5,267 nucleotides of DNA from Pseudomonadota bacterium (GTDB taxonomy: Bacteria; Myxococcota_A; Polyangia; Haliangiales; Haliangiaceae). The notes below the pieces were generated by a model. The model made no database searches and was not told the DNA's origin. It was given only the letters and a program-made list of their open reading frames with translations. The stretch spans positions 1 through 5,267 of the forward strand of contig JAEWJO010000011.1 of assembly GCA_023386455.1 (NCBI GenBank), given 5' to 3'. The translations under genes and the position numbers were made by a program. Of the stretch, positions 1 through 4,475 are shown in pieces (positions within the stretch are counted from its first letter, which is position 1; each line of letters starts with the position of its first letter).

Positions 1-531
1 GACACACACCGACGGGTTCGCACCCGCGCCGGCGGCGACGTCGATCGTCCCGGCGATCGAGATCGTGCTCGTCGACAGGATCACGAGCGGCCTCGTCCCG
101 GTCGCACGCAGCGTCGCCGTGATCGAGACCGAGGTCGCGACCACGACGCAGTACGCATCGGGGATCTCCGCGCTGTACGGCTTGCACAGCGGCGACGTCT
201 GCGTGTCGATCGTCGTCGGCTCGGTGACGGAGTAGGCGGTCGTCGGCATGTCGACCGGACAGATGCTGAGGAAACCCTCGCCCCAGCAAGCGCGCGCGTC
301 GATCGGCGCCACCATCGGCGCGTCGATCGGCACCGCATCGACCGGACCATCGATCGGGACGAACGCGTCGACCGCGGCGAGCTCGCACGTCTCGGTCGCC
401 GGCGAACACACGAGGCCGGTCGGGCACTGGCCGGTCGGACACGGTGCTCCCGGCGTCGGGCTCGGCGAGTAACACGCCGCCACCAGCGCGGACGCGCCGA
501 GGGATGCGCCGATGTGCCGCCACCGTGCCAC
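1..531 (-). CDS. Secreted lipoprotein with Cys-rich head and Asp/Pro tether (3' end missing)
   Basis: This is the first 177 codons of a gene that continues past the left edge; the frame has no stop. The GTG start at 531 follows GGAGG at 536-540 and gives a short signal peptide with an early Arg pair and a hydrophobic stretch ending in the lipobox V-A-A-C, lipidated Cys at residue 20. Next comes a Cys-rich segment (Cys31, 36, 42, 49; pattern CPTGQCPTGLVC), then an Asp/Pro/Ala tether with repeated PIDA/PIDG at about 52-79. From about residue 125 the chain is rich in Thr, Ser, Ile and Val with a 'RPLVILSTSTISIAGTIDV' type pattern, suggesting repeated beta strands such as a beta-helix; that fold is inference. 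This architecture is common in myxobacterial surface lipoproteins of unknown function. It lies downstream of the DGQHR gene on the same strand, 79 bp away, but has its own ribosome site. No specific function can be assigned. Confidence 0.8.
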   Translation of the reverse strand, partial: MARWRHIGASLGASALVAACYSPSPTPGAPCPTGQCPTGLVCSPATETCELAAVDAFVPIDGPVDAVPIDAPMVAPIDARACWGEGFLSICPVDMPTTAYSVTEPTTIDTQTSPLCKPYSAEIPDAYCVVVATSVSITATLRATGTRPLVILSTSTISIAGTIDVAAGAGANPSVCV

Positions 532-535
532 CACA

Positions 536-540
536 CCTCC
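536..540 (-). promoter_or_regulatory. Shine-Dalgarno site for the left-edge lipoprotein
   Basis: GGAGG reads on the minus strand four bases before the GTG at 531. It supports that start, as does the signal peptide that follows. A GTG directly upstream (534) is in frame but only one base from the site, and an ATG at 542 is in a different frame. Confidence 0.55.
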
Positions 541-610
541 ATTGTCGACGAGAACAACGGGGCGAGGCAGTGCAATTCTTGTAGCAGCGATTACGGGAGT
601 CGACGGACGA

Positions 611-1750
611 CTACTCCTCGCCGTCGCTCTTGTCCTTCGCGCGGCGCTCGATGTTCGCCGCCCGCGCGAGCTCCTTGTAGATCCGCGAGACGCGCTCGAC
701 CTGGCCCTTCGCCGGGAACCGCTCGTAGAAGCCCTCCTGGCGGAACGCCTTCGCGAGGTCGCTCCACGGCGAGAGCTTGCGCGCCCACCGCTTCACGCGA
801 TCCTCGGGGTCGGGATCGACCGCCGCGAGATCCGCGACGACGCGGAGCATTGCCTTGATCGTCACCGGACGGGTCACCATGAAGCCCGGGTGGGCCCACG
901 CGTCGCCCCACGCCTTCTCCGCCGCGCGGAGGAAGTCGCGAACCATCTCGTAATACTTCTCCGCCTGGCGCTGCCAGCTCGAGCTCTTCTTGATCTGCTT
1001 CCAGTCCATCATCGTCCAGCGATGGATCTCGTTGAACAGCTCGGCCTGTAGGATCCACTTCTCCTGCTTCGACCGACCACCGAGGCGGTTGATCTTGTAG
1101 CGAAGCGGCGAGTCATTCTCGCGATACAGGTGATCGACGACGCGCGCGGCGAACTTCTTGTCGGGCGCCGCCCAGCTGACCTTCTCGTACAGATCGATCA
1201 GGTGGCTCTTGTTGATGCGCGTCGGCGTCGAATTGATGATCACGAACATCTCGGTCGCGAAGTCTTCGCTCTTGCCGTCGAAGATCACGCACGGAACGTG
1301 GATCGTCTTCGCGTCGTCGGGACGCTGATGCATGAAGAAGTGCAGCGCCGCGAGCCGGTGCTGGCCGTCGATGATGAGGTACTTGCCCTTCGGCTCGGCA
1401 AGGTTGCCGACGTTCGAGAACGGCTTCACCGCGTCGAACTTCAGCCGCTCCTCGCTGAACAGCAGCACCGTTCCTGGAATCGGCGGCTGGCTCACGGCCG
1501 TCTCGTAGAAGTTGCGGATCGCGGTGACCTTCGCGCGCCCCAGCTGTCGCTGGAACGCCTGATCGGTCGACTCGATCTTGGCGATGAACTGGGCGACGTC
1601 GTCGTCCTCCTCGACACCCTCACCTGCGAGGCTTGGCGCCCCTTCTGCGTAGAACCGGCTGATGAACCGCACCTTGTCGAGCAGGTCCTCCGCCGGATAC
1701 GCGCAGAAGTAGAAGACGCTGTCCTTCTGACGAATCTGGGTCGCTAGCAC
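611..1750 (-). CDS. DGQHR-domain protein (ParB/Srx-like fold, DndB-related)
   Basis: The product is 379 residues from a GTG at 1750, preceded by AGGA (1759-1762) at eight bases. The family signature DGQHR is at residues 128-132 in 'YLIIDGQHRLAAL'. Other features fit the family: an N-terminal 'FYFCAYPAEDLL' strand-helix (about 13-24), 'VLLFSEERL' before the motif, and 'VIINSTPTRINKSHL' (about 170-184) after it. The C-terminal half is helical and charged, ending in KDKSDGEE. DGQHR proteins share the ParB/sulfiredoxin-like fold. The best studied relative, DndB, regulates DNA phosphorothioation operons, and many others sit in defence or mobile islands. No dnd, dpd, restriction or recombinase gene is visible here, so this copy looks like an orphan and its function is unknown. 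The open frame extends upstream to a TTG at 1855, but that extension enters repeat DNA and does not look protein-like; a GTG at 1780 is a second choice. Confidence 0.85.
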   Translation of the reverse strand: MLATQIRQKDSVFYFCAYPAEDLLDKVRFISRFYAEGAPSLAGEGVEEDDDVAQFIAKIESTDQAFQRQLGRAKVTAIRNFYETAVSQPPIPGTVLLFSEERLKFDAVKPFSNVGNLAEPKGKYLIIDGQHRLAALHFFMHQRPDDAKTIHVPCVIFDGKSEDFATEMFVIINSTPTRINKSHLIDLYEKVSWAAPDKKFAARVVDHLYRENDSPLRYKINRLGGRSKQEKWILQAELFNEIHRWTMMDWKQIKKSSSWQRQAEKYYEMVRDFLRAAEKAWGDAWAHPGFMVTRPVTIKAMLRVVADLAAVDPDPEDRVKRWARKLSPWSDLAKAFRQEGFYERFPAKGQVERVSRIYKELARAANIERRAKDKSDGEE

Positions 1751-1853
1751 GGGAGCAATCCTAGCCCAGGCCCCCGACACAATCCGGTAAACCGCCGAGA
1801 AGCTATACGGCGGTGCGGTTGTCACGGCGAAGCGCGTGTGCGAAGGCCGCCGC

Positions 1854-1932
1854 AAGGGTCGTCGCAGCCGCAGGGATGTCCTCGCTCGTACCCGCGCCGG
1901 CAGTCACCGCCGCAAAGCCCGGCGGGCGTCGC
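1854..1932. repeat. Decayed, internally deleted copy 0 of the modular repeat
   Basis: This stretch carries the same ordered landmarks as the two large copies to its right, with most of the core missing. It has one degenerate 13-mer (1854-1865), the 'tcctcgctc' linker (about 1878-1886), a 'cccgcgccgg' fragment of the core, and the terminal hairpin ccgccg-caaagcc-cggcgg (1907-1925). The alignment was done by eye, so its limits are approximate. Confidence 0.6.
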
Positions 1933-2010
1933 AGGCGGTCGTCGCGACCGGTCGTCGCAACCGGCCGTCGTAACCGGTCGTCGTAACCGGTCGTCGTAGC
2001 CGGTCGTCGC
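1933..2010. repeat. Six 13-bp direct repeats, consensus aaccggtcgtcgt
   Basis: Six head-to-tail units of exactly 13 bases start at 1933, 1946, 1959, 1972, 1985 and 1998. The fourth and fifth are identical (aaccggtcgtcgt); the others differ by one to a few bases. Most units contain the palindrome ACCGGT or a near match. Because 13 is not a multiple of three, three units encode the same 13-residue pattern (DDRLRRPVTTTGY type) in every minus frame, which explains the open frames here without a gene. Confidence 0.92.
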
Positions 2011-2199
2011 AACCGTAACGGTGGTCGGAGCTGCAACCGAAGCCGGAGCCGGGATCTCCTCGCTCACACCATTGCGATGCAAATACCCTCCGCCTCCGTG
2101 ACGGCAGGCCCGCCCGCGCGCCGCTTTGCGCCTCGCCCGCGCCGGGCGCCACCAGGGAGGCGTTCGTAGAACCACCGCCGCAAGCACGGCGGTCGCCGC
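1933..2199. repeat. Modular tandem repeat, copy 1 (267 bp)
   Basis: The copy is built from six 13-bp units (1933-2010), a linker that includes 'ggtcggagctgcaaccgaag', a core (2067-2183) identical to that of copy 2, and a terminal hairpin ACCGCCG/CGGCGGT (2174-2193). It differs from copy 2 by two extra 13-mers, a missing 5-bp insertion near 2053, a one-base indel in the hairpin loop and scattered substitutions outside the core. No convincing gene lies inside it on either strand. Confidence 0.9.
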
Positions 2200-2251
2200 A
2201 GGCGGTCGTCGCAAGCGTTCGTCGCAACCGTTCGTCGTAACCGGTCGTCGC
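2200..2251. repeat. Four 13-bp direct repeats
   Basis: Units begin at 2200, 2213, 2226 and 2239. The first is identical to the first unit of the left array (aggcggtcgtcgc). The second and third carry 'cgttcgtcg' in place of 'cggtcgtcg', a variant absent from the left array. Confidence 0.9.
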
Positions 2252-2419
2252 AACCGCAACGGCGGTCGGAGCTGCAACCGAAGCCGGAGCCGAGGCTGGA
2301 TCTCCTCGCTCGCACCATTGCGATGCAAATACCCTCCGCCTCCGTGACGGCAGGCCCGCCCGCGCGCCGCTTTGCGCCTCGCCCGCGCCGGGCGCCACCA
2401 GGGAGGCGTTCGTAGAACC

Positions 2420-2440
2420 ACCGCCGCAAAGCACGGCGGT
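2420..2440. repeat. Hairpin at the module end (also 2174-2193 and 1907-1925)
   Basis: ACCGCCG and CGGCGGT can pair as a perfect 7-bp stem around a 7-base loop. The same stem occurs in copy 1 with a 6-base loop and in copy 0 with a 6-bp stem. Loop sequence and length vary while the stem is kept. There is no T tract, so it is not a classical intrinsic terminator. Confidence 0.6.
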
Positions 2441-2445
2441 CGGGA

Positions 2446-2582
2446 GACCGCGGACGCGTGGTGCAGAGCGCCCGTCACGTGCTCCGCGCAGCGGCGCGTT
2501 CGGGCGTAGGCCCGCCGCCACGGAGGCTCCGGGGGGCCGTCAAGGGGGGATCCACGTCACGAGCCCCGAGGAGAGCATGCAC
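2446..2582. other. GC-rich leader between the repeat array and the four-helix-bundle gene
   Basis: No gene or recognisable sigma-70 promoter was found here. The stretch can form a hairpin CGGGC-gtag-GCCCG (2501-2514). It ends with a good ribosome site, GAGGAGAG (2568-2575). Confidence 0.4.
2568..2575 (+). promoter_or_regulatory. Shine-Dalgarno site for the four-helix-bundle gene
   Basis: GAGGAGAG precedes two in-frame ATG codons at 2577 and 2583. The nine-base spacing from GAGGAG to the second favours ATG 2583. Confidence 0.6.
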
Positions 2583-2909
2583 ATGTTCATCAGCTACGAA
2601 GTTTCGCTCGAGCTCATTCAATCGCTCCGTCCACTCGTTCCGGCGATCGAACGCCATGATCGTGACCTCGCCGATCAGCTCAAGCGAGCGGCGTCGAGCG
2701 TCGTGCTGAACCTCGCAGAGGGCCAGCGACTCACGAAGGGGAACAAACCCAAGCACTATGCGATCGCGCACGGCAGCGCGAACGAGGTGCGCGCCGCGAT
2801 CCAGACCGCGCTCGCCTGGGGATGGCTCGAGGATGCGGGAGCACAGCTCGCGATCTGCGACCGCCTGCTCGCCCTCCTGTGGAGGCTCACGCATCCTCGG
2901 CGAGCCTGA
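2583..2909 (+). CDS. Four-helix-bundle protein (23S rRNA intervening-sequence protein / bAvd superfamily)
   Basis: The product is 108 residues from ATG 2583, about the usual family length. GAGGAG (2568-2573) lies nine bases before this ATG; the in-frame ATG at 2577 is only three bases away and is the alternative start, adding two residues. Predicted helices are roughly 3-22, 26-48, 56-80 and 84-103. The second holds 'QLKRAASSVVLNLAEG', matching the family signature QLRRAAxSIxxNIAEG. The third holds 'HGSANEVRAAIQTALAWGWL', matching the family GSxxELexxLxxAxxxGYL. Members were first seen in insertions within 23S rRNA genes (e.g. Leptospira) and include the Avd accessory protein of diversity-generating retroelements; most copies are orphans of unknown role, thought to form pentamers and bind nucleic acid. 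No rRNA or reverse transcriptase is present here. It is transcribed away from the repeat array and faces the YkgJ gene. Confidence 0.85.
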   Translation: MFISYEVSLELIQSLRPLVPAIERHDRDLADQLKRAASSVVLNLAEGQRLTKGNKPKHYAIAHGSANEVRAAIQTALAWGWLEDAGAQLAICDRLLALLWRLTHPRRA

Positions 2910-3077
2910 TCGCAGGTCACTCCTGCTAGAGCATCGTGTGGCGCTCGGGATGGCGGCGTGAGCGTTGGCGCCGGTGCGGTGTCGAGTATCGCGTGGCCGC
3001 GCGAGCGCGATCGAAGAGTCAGCCCTGCTCGAGCATCGCGAACACGGCGTGCGGGAGCGCCTCGGGACGGCCACGCG
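2901..3077. repeat. Diverged direct repeat at the convergent gene junction (2901-2959 and 3002-3077)
   Basis: Segment 2901-2959 resembles segment 3002-3077 in the same orientation, including 'cctgctagagcatcg' against 'cctgctcgagcatcg'. Both continue into 'ctcggga'. The right copy has about 17-18 extra bases and is the 3' end of the YkgJ gene plus its downstream flank; the left copy overlaps the four-helix-bundle stop codon. By hand, about 28 of 37 positions match in the best part, so common descent is likely but not certain. Confidence 0.4.
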
Positions 3078-3708
3078 AGCCACGCGTCGCGTTGTGCGTC
3101 GCGAGCAGGAGGCGGCGCGTGCGCGTGACGAAGTCGTCGAGCGGCACGAACGTCGCGCGCGCGGCGGGAGTCTCCGAGGCCCCACTGCAGTGCTCGCTCG
3201 TCTCGAGCGCGTGCCCCGTGCGGCACACGGTCGGACGTACCGGGTAGACGGTGCAGTCGCCGTTCTGGTTGAACGCGCAGAGGACGCCCTTGCGCCACGC
3301 ATCGACGTGATGGGCGACGTAGTTGGCGGAGTCGGTCGCGTAGAGCTCGGACAGGCGCGTGACGGCGTCGCCGATTCGCTCCTTCCATGCGGGGTACGCG
3401 GCGAGGAAGGCCGCGCGGGCATCGGCGTTCTCGGGCCGGGCGAGCCAGCGCGCGACGCGGGCGGCCTCGGGCCTGAAGATCATGATCGGCTCCTCGCAGC
3501 AGCCGGTGCAGCCGCGGGCGCAGGCGAGCGAGGTGTTGCTCCTGGCGATCGCGTCGGTGCGTGCTTCGACGCCGTGGTCGACCTGCTCGTGGACGAATGC
3601 CGCGACCTCGGCCGCCTCGTCGAGCTTCAGCTTGCGCGGAAACTTCCTGTGCGTCGCGTAGCCGTCGAGATCGGCGGCGAGCTGTTCGATGAGCTTTTCG
3701 ACGCCCAC
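3019..3708 (-). CDS. YkgJ-family cysteine-cluster protein
   Basis: The product is 229 residues from GTG 3708. It has the family's Cys cluster 'CARGCTGCC' (Cys63, 67, 70, 71) and the second half 'CAFNQNGDCTVYPVRPTVCR' (Cys144, 152, 162), with a further Cys at 174. The 'YPxRPxxCR' element is diagnostic of the family, annotated as a zinc- or iron-chelating domain (Pfam PF03692). No signal peptide or membrane segment is seen, so it is probably cytoplasmic. The substrate is unknown. The start is uncertain: no good ribosome site precedes any candidate, and the frame stays open upstream through a duplicated piece of the neighbouring lipoprotein gene, offering GTG at 3783 or 3795. I chose 3708 because residues upstream match the lipoprotein C-terminus, not this family. 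It lies 92 bp downstream of the lipoprotein on the same strand, so co-transcription is plausible. Confidence 0.85.
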   Translation of the reverse strand: MGVEKLIEQLAADLDGYATHRKFPRKLKLDEAAEVAAFVHEQVDHGVEARTDAIARSNTSLACARGCTGCCEEPIMIFRPEAARVARWLARPENADARAAFLAAYPAWKERIGDAVTRLSELYATDSANYVAHHVDAWRKGVLCAFNQNGDCTVYPVRPTVCRTGHALETSEHCSGASETPAARATFVPLDDFVTRTRRLLLATHNATRGSRGRPEALPHAVFAMLEQG

Positions 3709-3726
3709 GCCCGACGGTAACGCCGA

Positions 3727-3874
3727 TTGGAAGCTCGTGTCGCGACGGTCGGCGCGGATCGGTCCGCCGAGGAGGTCGATCACCTCGTAGCGCACGAGAT
3801 CTAGAAGCTGGTGTCGCTCAGGTCGGCGCGGATCGTTCCGCCGCCGAGGTCGACCATCTCGTAGCGCACGAGTC
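3727..3874. repeat. Perfectly spaced 74-bp tandem duplication (3727-3800 and 3801-3874)
   Basis: The two 74-bp units abut and align without indels at 61 of 74 positions by hand count. The right unit is the last 24 codons and stop of the second lipoprotein. The left unit lies just after that stop and translates, in the YkgJ frame, to LVRYEVIDLLGGPIRADRRD-TSF against LVRYEMVDLGGGTIRADLSD-TSF, 17 of 23 residues identical. The TAG stop of the right unit corresponds to CAA (Gln) in the left one. Confidence 0.9.
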
Positions 3875-4409
3875 CGGTGCCGCGGCAGTAGATCCAGTAC
3901 GTCGTATACGAGACGTTCTGGGTGACCTTCCAGCAGTCGGAGTGGCCGGCGACGGTGCCGGCATCCGAGTACGCCATCGTGAACGTCGCGCTGCCGTTGG
4001 TCGTCGTCCACGTGTGGCCGGCGGAGACGGGCTCGTCGAGCGAGCGCATCCAGCCGGTCGGGCCCCAGTCGTAGTACTCCTCGACCTTGTCGCCGGCGAC
4101 GCTCGTGTGGCCGGTGAGACCGCAGAAGCCGGTGACCTCGTACGTGCTGCGGCCGTCGGTGGTGCCCGCGGAGACGACGCGCATGACGCGCGTGCCGGCG
4201 GGACACGACGCGTAGGTCGACGTGACGTCGTAGGTCCACGTGCGGCCGACGTCGAGTGGATAGAGCCGATCGTCGGCGCCCGAGCCCGAGCCGCTGCCGC
4301 TGCCGCTGCCACTACCACTGCCGCCGCCATCCGGGCCGAGGTCGATGTCGTCGGACGGCCCGCATGCGGCCACGAGAGCGAGCGGGAGGAGGAGGCGAGC
4401 GAGCGTCAT
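3801..4409 (-). CDS. Secreted lipoprotein with Ser-Gly tether
   Basis: The product is 202 residues from ATG 4409, with a TAG stop at 3801-3803. The first 15 residues (MTLARLLLPLALVAA) form a compact signal peptide ending in a lipobox, with Cys16 as the lipidation site. A flexible tether follows: acidic 'GPSDDIDLGPDGGG', then seven Ser-Gly pairs (31-44). The globular domain begins 'YPLDVGRTWTYDVTSTY' (50-66), a motif common at the start of outer-membrane or periplasmic lipoprotein domains of unknown function. Cys69, 96, 159 and 175 may form disulfides. The domain is rich in Tyr, Trp and Thr, and beta-rich by eye. No ribosome site precedes the ATG; the upstream minus strand is C/T-rich. The frame remains open far upstream, but that extension is antisense to the oxygenase gene. 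Function is unknown. Confidence 0.82.
   Translation of the reverse strand: MTLARLLLPLALVAACGPSDDIDLGPDGGGSGSGSGSGSGSGSGADDRLYPLDVGRTWTYDVTSTYASCPAGTRVMRVVSAGTTDGRSTYEVTGFCGLTGHTSVAGDKVEEYYDWGPTGWMRSLDEPVSAGHTWTTTNGSATFTMAYSDAGTVAGHSDCWKVTQNVSYTTYWIYCRGTGLVRYEMVDLGGGTIRADLSDTSF
4278..4319 (-). repeat. Hexanucleotide tract encoding (Ser-Gly)7
   Basis: Seven consecutive Ser-Gly codon pairs in the lipoprotein tether. The Ser codons run AGT, AGT, AGC, AGC, AGC, TCG, TCG, so the DNA repeat is imperfect while the peptide repeat is perfect. The length could still vary between strains by slippage. Confidence 0.85.
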
Positions 4410-4475
4410 GCCGGGAGGAGCCGCGAGGGAGAGGTCGGTCGCACGAAATCGACGGCGCGGCGCTAGTATCGGCGC
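4410..4475. promoter_or_regulatory. Divergent intergenic region with a candidate promoter for a leaderless transcript
   Basis: This 66-bp gap separates the second lipoprotein (minus) from the oxygenase gene (plus). TAGTAT at 4464-4469 resembles a -10 box and ends six bases before the oxygenase GTG at 4476, with no ribosome site between. That is the spacing expected if the mRNA begins at the start codon. The same element reads GATACT on the other strand, so it might serve both genes. No clear -35 box is visible. Confidence 0.35.

Larger units (their letters stand above)
2200..2445. repeat. Modular tandem repeat, copy 2 (about 246 bp)
   Basis: This copy has the same order as copy 1: four 13-bp units, the linker, the core (2313-2429, identical to 2067-2183 over 117 bases) and the terminal hairpin (2420-2440). 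It has fewer 13-mers than copy 1 and five extra bases in the linker. Similarity ends just after the hairpin, around 2442-2445, so this is the right boundary of the array. Confidence 0.9.

Noticed and set aside
1130..1747. 205-codon plus-strand open frame
   Set aside because: It is entirely antisense to the well-supported DGQHR gene and has no family features.
1800..1830. Promoter GTGACA plus TATAGC upstream of the DGQHR gene
   Set aside because: The two elements are only 12 bases apart, too close for a sigma-70 promoter; TATAGC alone is weak evidence.
1751..1855. N-terminal extension of the DGQHR protein to the TTG at 1855
   Set aside because: The start codon is poor, there is no ribosome site, and the first bases fall in decayed repeat DNA. 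The residues added do not resemble the family.
1933..2445. CRISPR array
   Set aside because: The 13-bp units are contiguous with no unique spacers, and the larger modules are near-identical throughout.
1803..2521. Several long overlapping minus-strand open frames of 77-218 codons across the repeat array
   Set aside because: All three frames are open because 13-mers encode the same Arg/Asp-rich pattern in every frame and GC-rich DNA has few stops. They lack a good start signal and any recognisable domain, and the repeat indels would shift frames between copies.
1854..2909. Diversity-generating retroelement with template and variable repeats
   Set aside because: No reverse transcriptase is present, differences between copies are not concentrated at adenines, and neither copy lies at the end of a target gene.
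2965..3720. 251-codon plus-strand open frame
   Set aside because: It is antisense to the YkgJ gene, whose Cys cluster and YPxRPxxCR motif establish the minus strand as coding.
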